A DNA stretch of 64,000 nt, taken from positions 49,117,695-49,181,694 of the forward strand of contig CM055872.1 in assembly GCA_029582165.1 (NCBI GenBank), in the 5' to 3' direction. Both the position numbers and the translations under genes were made by a program. Each line of letters begins with the position of its first letter. Positions within the stretch are counted from its first letter, which is position 1. Below the pieces are notes generated by a model. The model did no database searches and was not told the origin of the DNA. It worked only from the letters and a program-made list of their open reading frames with translations. This DNA is from Portulaca oleracea. Lineage: Eukaryota > Streptophyta > Magnoliopsida > Caryophyllales > Portulacaceae. Below are positions 23,921-35,760 of this stretch, piece after piece.

Positions 23921-24209
23921 TGTAACGCCCCGACCCCTCCCGGGCCGCAGACATTACACTTGAATGCTTGAAAGATTGCTGACTGGCCCCACAAATCACA
24001 ACAAGTCTTTCCAACGTGTTTTGTCCTCATTCACATGCTGCCTGGGAAACCTTCCCAGGAGGTCACCCATCTTGAGACTGTTCCCAGCCAAGCACGCTCA
24101 ATTGAGGTTCCCAACGGATAGCTACCATAAAAGAAGGTGCACCTTGGGGATATAAGTATTCATTTCAATCCCTTTAAACCACGGTTAACCATATATTCGG
24201 GGTGTTACA
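23921..24209 (-). mobile_element. Cassandra-type solo LTR carrying a 5S rRNA-like promoter
   Basis: It starts TGTAACGCCCCGACCCC and ends GGGGTGTTACA, flanked by a perfect 5-bp duplication AAGAT (23916-23920 and 24210-24214). The segment about 24037-24120 (CCCAGGAGGTCACCCATCTT, CCAAGCACGC) is recognisably the reverse complement of plant 5S rRNA, the hallmark of Cassandra TRIM elements. Sense is therefore probably the reverse strand. It sits in the Athila-like LTR. Confidence 0.9.
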
Positions 24210-24443
24210 AAGATTCTCTCTCTATTATTAGCCATTGTTGTTCATTGTGTCCATCAATAGGTGATATTTACTCTTTCCCTCTTTACCTTATTGTTGATAA
24301 TTAAGTGTTAATTGCTTGACTAGTGATAATCTTCCCTTAATTTGCTTTATTAGTGGTTTTTAATTGATTTTGATAGAATCATGTTTAGGGTTGGATTTGG
24401 ATGTGTTAGGATAGTTTTGGCTATGATTAGTTGCTAGGCTTTC

Positions 24444-27400
24444 TATAACACCCCCAGGTTACTAACCACAATATTAAACCAATGATTCACCTAACCCAAT
24501 GATTAGCAGCGGATAAACACCTGAGAGAATTACCGCCGTCCACGGAGGTGGACAAGGCTAAGACTAAACCCAACAAAAGCAATCAACCATAAACCAAATC
24601 CAAACATGCATCATCAGCATAACTTAACTTAAATCACCTCAAAACAACATAACACGACCCAAAAGAAATTATACAAGCCATTAAATCACAATTTCTTTTA
24701 AATCCTTCATGGAGAGCCTCTAACCACCTTCAGATTCCTTACGGTGCTCTAGGGTTTCGTCCTCCCGGGGCTTTTCCATTCTCCTTTGCCGAGATTCCTA
24801 AAACGAAAACATAAAACTTCGAAATGTGAGTTAAACTCAGTACGTATACCCCGAACATGTAAGAATCTTTTCGTAATTCGTTATAGTTACTTAGCGGGGT
24901 TCCAAAATCATTAAAAACAACAAAATAACAGTTTAGCAATAAGAGTAGCACAACTTACATAGCTTGACCATAACTTAACCTGAACATGAAGAAATATAGT
25001 TGAACCTGTACTTAAATCACAATTTAAATGAAAATACTTATGAGTTATTCCTTTTAAAGGTAACTGATTAACCATAAACTTGTTTGAAATCAACTTAGTT
25101 CATGCATGAACTAACATAGACACACACATGAAAACATGACTTTAAACTTCCATAAACAAAATTTATAAACCTTAGTAAGTAACTGAAGCAGTTTTACTTT
25201 GATCCCAGTAATTTGAAAAACTTAAGGTACATAAAACTTGGTATATCATACCACTTAATGCGTGACACAAACCGTACTTGGAACACATGACTTAGAAAGT
25301 GACATGTAAATTACGTCATAAAACATGAGTTAAATAGTATATCCAACACATAGTATAAACTGTTACTTCAAACCAATCATAAGGTGTGACTTATAACATG
25401 TTGTAAAATATACTTAAAAACCATAAACAAGTCCTGTAAGACTTAAACCGTTAATTGAAATCCTTGAAGTACTTAGTTACTTAAAACTTAGTTACCGTAT
25501 TATTATCCTGAAGGTCCCCTACTTGCGATCATCGGCTAAGCCTCCGTATGCGCATACCCGGACCGATCGGGAGATCCAGATGGTGGATAATTATCTTATA
25601 CTGGCCAGGTGTCCATGGTGTGCCACTAAGGCACTTCAGTCACATTTTCCTGGGGTGCACTAATACACGTATATAATTAACTTGGGGTGCACAAAGGCAC
25701 ATAAGCATGTCTTTCCTTGGTGTGTACTAAGGCACCATAAACGTGGGCGGGGCCTTTATTAATTTCTAAAACTTGAAAACTTAAACCTTGATACCTTGAC
25801 CTTGAATTCTTAATAAAACTAGTTCCTTAAACTATCCTTTTCCAATCATAACTCAAAGATATAATCTTGTAAACTCCTTGAATAAGACTTGTACTTATAA
25901 AAGGGAATTTATTCATGAAATGACTCAACCAACCAAAGCATAGAATTATCGTAAAAGTTTTTAACATAAAGGGTACGCCACATAAATACTTAGAAATAAC
26001 TGTGAAATTATCCTGATAAATCGACATGAATCACTTAAAACTCTATGAGAACTTGCATATATTTTGAACATAAATCAAGATACTTTACATATAAACATGG
26101 ATAATATAAAAATACATTTAGAACTTAACATAAATGATTAATTCTTGATATTATTCATAAAAGGTCAGGCAATATACGTACCTGAGGACTTAAGAACACG
26201 AGCGAAACGAGCAGAGACTTGAACAGTGGTGCAACGATCTCTTGGAGGGACTTTACAAGAAACGAAAATCATAAATTAGGACTTAACTTAGGTGGTAGCA
26301 TGGGAGAATAACTTAGTGGATTTTCTAAGAATAACAATAATGAACTCGATTTCTAAGGCGTACTCGTAAGATCATAACCTATTCCTCAAATATCGGATCC
26401 TGTCATAAGCAGACTTTTTGGAAAGCTTAGAACATACACTTCAACTTTGTAGTTGACCATGAAGGCTAAAAATGTGGCTAAAAAGGGTAAAAACTAACAT
26501 CTTTACAAGCTGTCCAGAATAATAACTATTTAAACTTCAATTATTCGAAAAATCGTAACTAGAGCTCTACTTATCGGTTCGGAACGGGTAAGCTGTCTAT
26601 GGAAAGCTCGTAATACATACTTCAACTTTTATTTAACCTCAAATTGATTTGAGCATGGGAAAGGGTCTAATTTCAGCCCAGAACAGAAGCAGCCACCAAC
26701 ATTTCCTGGAAAACTCAGACTTTTGTCTCTCACATAAAAGCCCATAACTCTCTCTCTCGGTATCTTATGAATGTATACCATACCTTTCTTGAAAGTCCAG
26801 AGAGTCCCCTACAAATTTTATTTGACCACCACTTGATTTAGACATGGAAAAGGGTGGAAATTTAGCCATGAACATCAGATCATGAAACTGATTTTCTGGG
26901 TAACTTAGATTATTTCCCAATATTCGAAGACTCATAACTTTCATTCCCGACATCCGATAGTTACAAACTTTACCATTCTGAAAAGCTTAAATAGTGATCT
27001 AAAACTTTCATGTTGAACATTTGGATCCAAAGGGCCTCTAAATAGACGAACAACATGCATTTAGGTACTGACCTCAGAACACGTATATAATTACAACACT
27101 TTACGGTTTTGGTCATAACTCAAGTTATACACATCGAAATCCCGAGATTCAATAACCGGGTGTTAGCTAGCACTTTAATCTACCTATTCATGCCATAAAA
27201 TAGCCTAAAATCACGTTCCTCATTTTCTAAAAAATCCATTTACCGACCAGATTGCAAAACGCTCAATAAAAACCACTTGCGTGCTTGATTAATCTCATTT
27301 TAAACACATGCACTTGTATTTAATCCATAAACTCACTCTTTCATAAATAATTAAACATCCTAAACCACATGCATGCCACAATCCATCATCATCCATGCTC

Positions 27401-28329
27401 ATTTAATCATAAAAACACAAGATTAACTCAAACTTACCCAAACTTTCACTTGATTTCCTTAGTTTCTAGAAACCCCCTCTTGAATACATTGAAATCCTTG
27501 AGTGATCTTTGGGAAAACCTAAGAATTACAAGGAGAAGAATCTTAAAACATAAACTTGATTCATTTTTAAGAAGAAGAGAAAGAGATGGAGTGGAATACC
27601 CTGAAATAAGAGGAAAGATGAAATGATGTGATGATGGTGCGTGGCGGCCGGAGGGTGGCTGGAAAAAGGCGCCGGCGGCGGCCCGTTCTGGCTGCAGAGG
27701 CGGGCAGCAGGGAGGGGGGTTGGGGAGATGAGGGAGCATGAGTGAGAGGAAGTAAGAGTAAAGGATGAGGGAGTTTGAGTTGTATTTGAAATATCTTCTA
27801 TGACTCCATCCCAATTCCTAATATAAATTGACAATAGTAATGAGGCCCAAAACAAACCTCCTCCCTCTTCCTTTGGCTGGCTAGTATGGGTTCAAATGGG
27901 GAAAATTTTATCATTTTTTATCTCTCCTCTTATACTTATATCTCCCTAATTCCCCAAATTACCGAAATTTATTAAACCGTAAAAAATGTTATCGGTAACC
28001 CCAAATAAAATATATTCATACACCTCCATGAAAATTCTCATAATTATAACCTAAATTAATTCGAATAAAAGAAAGACCCGATATATCGATCTCGTAGAAG
28101 AATTCATAAACGATCAGGATCCCTATAAAAATTATAGGAAAATATTTCTCAAGAAAAGAAAAATTAAACTGATTTATTGACGATCGTTGCACTATTCAAG
28201 TCTTGCAAAACATACACTGGGTTAGAAAAATGGAACACGCGCTTTTAATTATTCGTAATTTACTGTTAACTTTAATTATTTAAACTAATTAATACGTATT
28301 AAGGGGATGATTTTTTTCGGCTTATTACA
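24444..28329 (-). mobile_element. Very long solo LTR (3.9 kb) of a gypsy (Tekay-like) element
   Basis: It begins TATAACACCCCCAGG and ends GGCTTATTACA, and interrupts the Athila-like LTR exactly where the copy at 57536-57625 is continuous. Flanks CTTTC (24439-24443) and CTCTC (28330-28334) form a one-mismatch 5-bp duplication. The interior has no gag or pol. It contains four imperfect GGTGCACTAAGGCAC-like repeats (25610-25735) and a GC-rich purine block (27640-27725). Layout resembles the reverse-strand LTR at 60337-63524, so this one is probably also reverse strand. Confidence 0.78.
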
Positions 28330-28374
28330 CTCTCATACGGCCAGGGGGTGATTAAGGCTCTAATGTGTGATTAG

Positions 28375-29698
28375 TGTTCGATTGTGGTATTTGGGGTTTA
28401 AGTAGGGTTGTCGTATCCACAAGGATGGTGTGTCAGGTGACAGGAAATTGGTTTGATTAGGTTTTTCTTATTCTAAAGCAATAAATTGAACTAAGGCAAT
28501 AAAACGAACCTAAACATGAATCGGAAACAACAATCATTATGGAAATTACTAATACTAAATTCTATTTAAACAAACAATCAATTGCAATGAATAATCTAGT
28601 ATTGAACTACAACACGAATTGGGTACTGAAATTAAGGAAAGAAAACATGAACCTGAAATTTTTCGCTTCGCTTCTTGAACTCGAATCACGTTTTTTCTCC
28701 CGAACAAACAAGAAAAAGCGTGATTTGGATTACTAAGACTGCCTGAATCCTCACTTGAAAGGAGAATTCGGGGAACCTTAATCCTCCTCTTCACTAAAAT
28801 TTGGGGTTGGGGTTAAAGCTAGAAAAGATTCTAATAATTCGTAGAAAAAACTCTATTTCTACTACTTGCATCATTCAAGAATTACAAAGAGAAAGGGAAG
28901 AACACTGAATAATTCTATGATCAAATCTTAAAAAACTAATGAACAGTATTGAAAGGTAGTAAAGAAAACTTAAGAAAACCAAGATTAAAACTAAGAAGAA
29001 AGAAAGAAAGAAAACTAAAACTAGAGCTAATAATATCTCCTCATAACTAACATTCCTCCTAATATATATATGAAAACTTAAGAAAGAAAGCTAAAAAAAT
29101 AATAATAATAAACCCTAATTCCTGCGCTGCCTTTTTTAATGTTCACATTTACTGGGGCATCACGGGCGTAACCTACGAGCGTCAAACCTGTGACGAGCCA
29201 CGGTCTCTTCGCCATTTGGAGTTCATCGCTAGGGTAGTGGGCACTACCCCATGGCATCACAAGCGCTACCCCTGGCGTCACGGGGGCTACCTCCTAGCGT
29301 CACACTCACTACCTTTCTTGCAAGAAAGCCTCTGGTTCTTCAAAATTGGACACGGGCGATACCCTCAAGTGTAACGACCGTGACCTCTCTCGACAAAAAT
29401 TTCCATCCTCTTCTGGCTCCTTGGTCACGGGCGCTACCCTCGAAGGTAACAACCGTGACCCCTTTTGGTAAAAAGTGTGTCCTTGGTGCTTCCTTGGTCA
29501 CAGGCGCTACCTTTAGGCGTCACACCCGCTACCTTTCTAGGGACTTGGGTTTTTGAGCCTTTTGGCTCCCTTTTTCCGCTATTCTTCGATCAACCTACAT
29601 AAACAAAAAAATCATCATAACTAACTGATAATTAAGGGGATAAGACAAGCAAAACACTTTATGAAAGGTATCAGTTCTGCTCAAAATGAGACCAAACA
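28375..29698 (-). mobile_element. Solo LTR (1.3 kb) inserted in the Athila-like LTR
   Basis: TGTTCGATTG...GACCAAACA with 5-bp flanks ATTAG (28370-28374) and ATAAG (29699-29703), one mismatch. Removing it joins the Athila-like sequence in the same order as at 57640-57660. It contains the text GTTGTCGTATCCAC common to plant LTRs, and a run of CACGGGCG- and ACCGTGACC-type motifs (29150-29530). Orientation is inferred from similarity of its right end to the LTR starts at 34358 and 53702. Confidence 0.75.
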
Positions 29699-30264
29699 AT
29701 AAGTAATAGGGTTTAACGAATTACGGGGTAATTAGTGGGAAAAAAATCTACTTTTCACCTTATTCCTTCCTTTAAGTGGGGTGAATTAAGGTCCGAGAGT
29801 TCTTGAATTCACTAATCACTTGCTAGGAATGTTAAGGATGAAATAATTAGTCTTGTTCTCATGAAAATGAGAATATGCCTTATTAGAGAACTTTTGCAAG
29901 CTTAACCCCTAGGATCCATGATGGATCTTAAGGTAATTAATCCAAGCTTTCCTTGAAAAAAGGGGGTTTGGTGGGCTTATCTTAGCAAAAGTCTCATCTG
30001 ATTAATCCTACATTCTTATCTCTTAACCATGAAACCAAATTATTATAAACTTCTTGGTCGCCTAAAACCCCCAAAACCCTTCTTTTTATTAATCGAGTTA
30101 ATCCTATTTGTTCGTTTGATCACCTTAGTAGTTAAGTAACCTAAGTCAATCTTGTGCTTTTTCTAATAATTTGAACCGACTTCAACATAAATCCTAAAAG
30201 TTAGGCCCCTCAGCTCCCTATGAAGAACGAAAAAAATGGGTGTCCAACCCACTAACACACAAAA

Positions 30265-30283
30265 TGGCGTCATTGTCGAGAAG
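30265..30283 (+). other. Primer-binding site of the Athila-like element
   Basis: TGGCGTCATTGTCGAGAAG lies 3 bp after the LTR end and resembles the TGGCGCCGTTGTCGGGG site used by Athila-type elements. Confidence 0.7.
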
Positions 30284-30434
30284 CTAGCGTCCCTAGCTTC
30301 TCGTTGTATAATTTGAAGTTAGTTCAAATTACTTTCATGCTTGAGGTCTTTTGAGTCTAGGTCCTAGGGCAAGATCACGTTCTTCTAGTTTTTTCTGGTG
30401 TATGTAGATTCGATCCAACGTTAATCAAGCGTCG

Positions 30435-31455
30435 TTGCTTCCTTTGGACCCCGAACTTGAGAAATCCATCCTAAGGGCCAACGCTAGCTCAAGGAGAGAG
30501 CAACGCCAGGGGGATCTTAAACGTCAGCAAGCTCCAATGGCCGAGAATCATCCAGACCCACCCCGTACTCTTGCCTCGTATTCCACTCCATCATCGGGTA
30601 CGAGAGGCAATCCAATCACCCTTCCCGAGCTACCACCAAGTGCGGTGTTAGAATTCAAGCCGTATCTCTTGGATGTATTCGAGAACAACCAATACCATAG
30701 TGCGGACCATGAGAGCCCAATCAACCACGTCAATGATTTTGAAGAAGGGGTCGGGTTCGTGCAAATGCATGGTGTGACCCCGGAGTATATGAAGCTGAAA
30801 TTCTTTCCACTTACTTTGGGGGGTAAGGAAATACTCTGCCTCATGACATGTCCATCGGGAACCTATACCTCATAGGATGCCTTGAGTCGGGATTTCCTCC
30901 AACGGTTCTTCTCAGCGAATGCGACGCACAGGCTTCGTCAAGTTATTATTAATTTCAAAGAAGAACTGGGGGAGTCACTCTTTGAAGCATGGGGAAGATA
31001 CAAGGGTCTCCAATGGAAGTGTCCCCATCACAATATAGAAGACTAACTTTTGCTTCATCATTTCTATCAAGGAGTATTTGGCACTCTTCAGGAGATTATC
31101 GACAATGCATCCGGGGGTATGCTCCTTAAAAAGACTACGGAGCAAGCTAATGTATTCCTTCATGAGTTGTCTCGAAATTCCCCTCATTAAGGCGGGGGAC
31201 GGAATTCAAGAGATGGAGGTTCTTCTTTTGGAAGTGACCCTAACCTGAAGTTCCTCATGGAGGCTATGCATAATGTGCAACAAAAGTTGGCTAATATAAG
31301 TGTCGTAAATCAGTTGAAATCGGTGCAGGAGGTTCAAGCTCGCTCATCCACTCCCTTCCCCAAGATCATCACTTATGAGTTCTGTTTTGGCCCCCATCTG
31401 ACCCAACAATGTGTAGAACCAGCTATCGAAGCAAGCGAATGCCTTCTATCCTAAC
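30435..31455 (+). pseudogene. Athila-like gag, broken by stops
   Basis: One frame reads from MLPLDPELEKSI through FGVTPEYMKLKFFPLTL-type capsid text (seen as VTPEYMKLKFFPLTLGGKE) to a TAG at 30873-30875. It continues in the same frame as DALSRDFLQRFFSANATHRL and ESLFEAWGRYKGL to a TAA near 31046, then YQGVFGTLQEIIDNASGG. These are the standard landmarks of Athila/Tat gag. A decayed knuckle (FCFGPHLTQQC) lies at about 31380-31415. Confidence 0.8.
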
Positions 31456-32099
31456 AATAACCTTGCCTATTCTACGTAAAACCTCATCTGCCCTGGATGC
31501 AACCCCGCATACAACCATCAACCTACCCAAAACTATCCTCCCGACTTTCAAAACCATGACTGTTGCTCTCAATGCCATGGAAATTTCTCCTATCACAACC
31601 AAAACTAAAAATTCCAACAACCTACCTACCAATAACCCATCCAACAACCACAAACCTCCTAACCATCCCAAGAGTCCAATGTGGAGTGGTTGTTGAAGCA
31701 AATCATGGCAAATCACAACGATAGAGACCATCTTAAGAGCCTCGAAATTCAAATCGCTAAATTTCTCAACAAAACCAGCCTCCTCAAACCCTTCCAAGCC
31801 AACCCCCAACCTAACCTGAAGATGTATGTGCTTGTTATCACCCTGCGTCGTGGGAAGGAGCTTGAGGAACCAAAGAAGGTAGATGAGAGTTTTGTGGGAG
31901 AGAAGGAAGGAGATGTTTTGGGAATTACCGAAGAGGAGAAAGTCGAGATTGAAGGAGTTGGTCGTGAAAGAGAGAAGGAGGTGAGTGAAAAGGGGAAAAC
32001 CAAGGATGGGGATGTGAAAGAAAAGGGAGTTGTGAAGGAATATTATCGTGAGTGGGTCACCGAGCAACCCAAACCATAGCGACCCTCAGTCCCTTTTCG

Positions 32100-32488
32100 C
32101 AAGTGGTTGGTTCAATCCAAGATGGACGCGAAGTTCTCAAGATTTATTGAGATCCTAAAGAAACTCCAAGTAAATATTTTGTTTCTCGATGCTATTTGGA
32201 GGTCCCCACCTTCAAGAAACATCTCAAAGACCTCCTCACTAATAAAAGGAGGATCAAAGAAGAGTCGACCATAACTCTCATGCTGGATTGTAGCTCCATA
32301 ATAGGGAATAAGCCCCCCAAGAAACTTGTCGATCCTGGCAATTTTTCAATCCCTTGCGCTATAGGTGATATGAAGATCAGAAGAGCGCATTGTGACCTTG
32401 GAGCGAGCGTTAGTGTCATGCCACACTCAATTTGCAAGAAGTTAAATCTAGATGACCTAGCCCCGACTACTGTTCAAGTTGCATTACA
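32100..32488 (+). pseudogene. Athila-like protease, first part
   Basis: The frame reads VPTFKKHLKDLLTNKRRIKE, then DPGNFSIPCAIGDMKIRRA and CDLGASVSVMP, the retropepsin of this lineage (the D-L-G-A active-site variant is normal for Athila). It stops at VALQ because of the insertion at 32489. The second half resumes at 34359. Confidence 0.8.
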
Positions 32489-34358
32489 GCCGGGTATATT
32501 TGTCGTATCTATAGTAAGGTTGTTAGAAACAAGATCCTAACTCATATCCATAGGATAGTTAGGGTCGAAATTGACCCATGTAGGATCGTGGATCGGAATG
32601 CAGATAGTAGAATCGCATCGAGGATTTTGGATCATAAAATTGTAGGATTATAGATTAGGATCGTGGTTTTAATAAATATGATTCACAGGGAGTTGAGACT
32701 TTCGAACCTAAGAATTTAACGAGCGCTCACCTACTAGGTTTGAAGGTCAAGGTTTTCGGTGATGAGTGAACTACTAAACTAAGGTCAAAAAGGAAAATCA
32801 TAATAAAAAGGTAAGGGCTCGGGGGTAGTACCGGGCCTCCTAACGAAGAATTTAACACAGATTTCATAGTATTAGGGATGATCAGTACTCGGTCATTAAG
32901 TGTGAGAATTGCATGCATACCAAGCTAGTATCGATTTCCCTCACCAGATTGGTAGATAAATATTCACTTCCTACGCATGAGCTAACATCAATTTTCCTCG
33001 CCAGAGTGGTAAATCGATGCATACTTCCCAAAGTCTGTCATCACTCTCGTGTTTAACAGACCTTGATAGTGTTTGAACATAAATCTAACGGATGAGTTCC
33101 AAAGTCCCTCTCGCTAGAGTTAGAACATAGGAATCAATCACTTTGCCCTAGGTTCCCAATTCGATGTTTGAAAGGATCCATAAACTCCCAACACCCGATA
33201 TCCTTCAACTATCGAGTGGAAAACTAGGGTGGAACACCTAATTACCTCATTAATCACCCTAATCCCATTAATCTATATCTAATCCCCCATTAAGGCCCTA
33301 GTTACCCCTAACCCTAATGCAAATTTACCTTCACAAATCAAGCATGGTTATTGCTGGCTTGCCTGAGGATGCCAAGGTTGAACTAGCCAAAAAAAAATAA
33401 TAACTATTTCTAATTCAACTATCAAAATAATGTCCAACATAATACTAGCAAAATAAGGAAGAGAATGAATAACAACACTAATTAAACTAATCAAAAGCAT
33501 ATATGAACAAGATAATCAAAGGAACAAGAAAACCAATCAAAGGTTGAATTAAAGAGGAAGGAAGAAAACTTACATGAAATTCGGTCAGGATTCAAAGCTT
33601 CAAAGATAAAATTGGCAATGATCCAAGATTCAATTACAAAACTAAACCCTAATCTAATTGCAAAGAAACTAAACCTAATTAAAACTCTAATCTAAGGGAT
33701 AAACCATAAGGTTAAAGGCTAAAATATTCCAGAATGAAAAGCTTCTGGAAAAAGTCTTAAAGTTTACAATATATACTTGGCGGAAAATAGGGCCAAACAC
33801 AGTCGTTTTGCCCTGAAAATAAGTCTGCAGAACTAGGGGGTCGCGGGCGTGACGACTAGGTGTAGCGCCCATTACCCCTAGAATTTCCCAAAAAACTTCT
33901 CTGCTTCGCATTCCTCACGGGCGTGATGACTAGGTGTAGCGCCCATGAGGGGCAGTGTCACGGCCGTGACCCCTGTTCTATCCCGTAAGCTTTTCTCCTT
34001 CTCATTTTGAGCTGCCAAAGCACCACGGGGGTCATGGGCGTGATGACCATGTATCACGCCCATGACTCCCCTACTGAGAGCTATGTTTCCTTAGTTCTCC
34101 CAGGATTGAAGCTCGGGTTTTCTTCGTCTCGGGTCGGGTCTTCGCGGGTTTGCATTGGATTCTTTACCCTTCCACAAATCGACCCAGTTTGACCTCATTT
34201 TTCTCACTTTTCCTCCACAAGTATACAAAAGCCAATGAATCTACAAAAGAAAGAAAATAGAGTGAAAATACTAGTAAACGTACCCAAAATCGAGTCAAAA
34301 CCTAAAGGAAAAGAGACACATTTAGGCTCAAAACCGAGCCTAAACAACTATCATCAAC
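32489..34358 (-). mobile_element. Solo LTR inserted in the Athila-like protease
   Basis: The 5-bp target duplication TTACA is exact (32484-32488 and 34359-34363). Deleting the insert plus one copy of TTACA rejoins VALQ to LTDRSIKRPLG in one frame. The insert (1870 bp) itself contains a 165-bp MITE (32515-32682). The right end TTTAGGCTCAAAACCGAGCC resembles the LTR start at 53702 in reverse, so sense is the reverse strand. The ends are not a clean TG...CA. Confidence 0.82.
32515..32682. mobile_element. Small MITE, copy 2
   Basis: Same element as 5703-5866, collinear along its length (GGTTGTTAGAAACAAGATCC at the left, GGTTTTAATAA at the right). Here it splits the sequence TTGTCGTATC / CACAGGGAGTTGAG of the host LTR, which is continuous in other LTRs. 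Confidence 0.7.
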
Positions 34359-35135
34359 TTACAACTTACCGACCGGTCAATAAAGAGGCCTTTGGGTATC
34401 CTTGAGGACGTTCCCGTCCAAGTTGGCAACTTCCTCATCCCGTATGACTTCGTAATATTGGATATAGGTGAGAACGCCAGTATCCCTATTATTCTCGGAC
34501 TCCCTTTCCTAGCCATCTCCGGTGCAATGATTGACGTGAAAAATTATCCCTAATCTGTCAATGTGGAAAAAAGAGAGCATTGTATTCAATCTCGAAAACT
34601 CGGTGAAGAAACCCTCTTTTAGGGATTCGTGCTATAAGGTCGAGGTGATGGAGGAAATTTTGGATGAGTATTTAGAGGAATCTCCAATGCTTGAAGGGGC
34701 ATATGACGACCCATTGGAAGCTAATCTACTTGCGGCTTTTCAATTCGAGCCGGACAGAAGTGAGATTACCTTCCAAATCAACCTCCTCAACACCACTCAA
34801 ACGAGGGAGGAAATTCATTCGATGAGCCCTACATTGAGTGCATGGAGGTGCACGAAATTATCTTCAAATGCTCAAAGCCAGTGAACCACCAAAAGTGGAG
34901 CTCAAACCGTTACCTCCTACCCTACGACCGACTAAACAACCGAAAAGGAATCTAAATTCGCGTATGCAAGAAGTTGGGATGCACTGGGAAAAGAAGAGGA
35001 AAAAATGGGGGAAGAAATTGCAGCGACTATTATCACCTTCCCCACGACTTTCAAGGATAAGTAAGTCTTATGGTCAAGTTAACGACTTTAAACAAGCGCT
35101 ATATGGGATGCACCCCATACCTCTTAATTTCTTAT
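34359..35135 (+). pseudogene. Athila-like protease second part and linker, RT missing
   Basis: It resumes with LTDRSIKRPLGILEDVPVQV, then IPIILGLPFLAISGAMIDVK, and leads to an acidic linker (EEILDEYLEESPMLEGAYDD) and KVELKPLPPTLR. In intact relatives this last motif precedes the reverse transcriptase; here the sequence turns into unrelated low-complexity DNA. Confidence 0.75.
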
Positions 35136-35136
35136 T

Positions 35137-35138
35137 TT

Positions 35139-35174
<36 letters not shown>

Positions 35175-35180
35175 TATTCT
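35137..35180. repeat. (CTTT)n microsatellite
   Basis: About ten TTTC units followed by a T-rich stretch, then a purine-rich stretch (35230-35340) of A and GAA words. It marks the truncated right edge of the Athila-like element. Confidence 0.9.
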
Positions 35181-35209
35181 TTATTTTATTTTATTTTTCT
35201 TTTGTTTTG

Positions 35210-35760
35210 AGGTATTAGTTCTAGGGTTTAAAAAAACAAAAAAAGAAGAAGAAGAAGAAGAAAAAAAGAGAAAATGAAAGAAAAAAGGAATGAAAAAGAA
35301 TGTTTGAAAAGAAGAAAAGAAAGAAAAAAAAGAGATGAAAAGTATACCAGAATATGAGTTGTAGGTGGAGTTGCGAATTTGAAGAATTTGGTGGAGTTTT
35401 AGAGATTTTGGAGAATTTGAAGCTTGTTTTGAAGTTGTATGAAATCTTCGAGGATAGTTGATTTTGGATTAAGGGCGAAATATGGGTTCTTGGGACTTAG
35501 AAGATTTTTGGAGTTGGAAATTTTGGAAAATGAGGCAGGAAGTCGTCACATGGGCTACAGGGGTTGTAGCACCCGCGATAGGAGGCTAGAAGGATGAGTA
35601 GCAAAATGTTTTGAAATTCCAGTGTCGTCATGCCCGCTACCAATTCTGTAGCGCCCGCGACGAGGCTTTTCCTTCTTTCCCTTGTTTTCTCACCAAAGAC
35701 AAACGCAGGCGCGGCGACCATGGTAGCGTCAGTGACAGTTCTGCTCCCTTTTCTAGTTTA
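35210..35760. other. LTR-like non-coding sequence
   Basis: Purine-rich sequence followed by a block with GTAGCACCCGCG and TAGCGCCCGCGACG (35570-35660), the same kind of motif block found in the Athila-like LTRs. It is probably an LTR fragment. No ends or genes were seen. Confidence 0.45.

Larger units (their letters stand above)
23147..35200 (+). mobile_element. Athila-like Ty3/gypsy element interrupted by four later insertions
   Basis: The 5' LTR begins TATTTAGGCACG at 23147 and ends CA at 30261, split by three insertions (23921-24209, 24444-28329, 28375-29698). Removing them leaves about 1.6 kb, matching the LTR copy at 56892-58170. A primer-binding site TGGCGTCATTGTCG starts at 30265, followed by gag, then protease, which is split by 32489-34358. 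The protease region continues to KPLPPTLR near 34930, where RT should begin, but RT and integrase are absent. No 3' LTR was found. Stops in gag show it is dead. Confidence 0.85.

Noticed and set aside
24037..24120. 5S rRNA gene
   Set aside because: The 5S-like sequence is diverged and bounded by Cassandra LTR termini with a target duplication, so it is a transposon promoter rather than a 5S gene.
30548..30844. Reverse-strand frame opposite Athila-like gag
   Set aside because: The forward frame carries the recognised capsid motifs; the reverse frame is its shadow.
31423..32067. 214-residue reverse-strand open frame
   Set aside because: It lies antisense to the Athila-like gag-protease region, has no recognisable domain, and looks like a chance frame.
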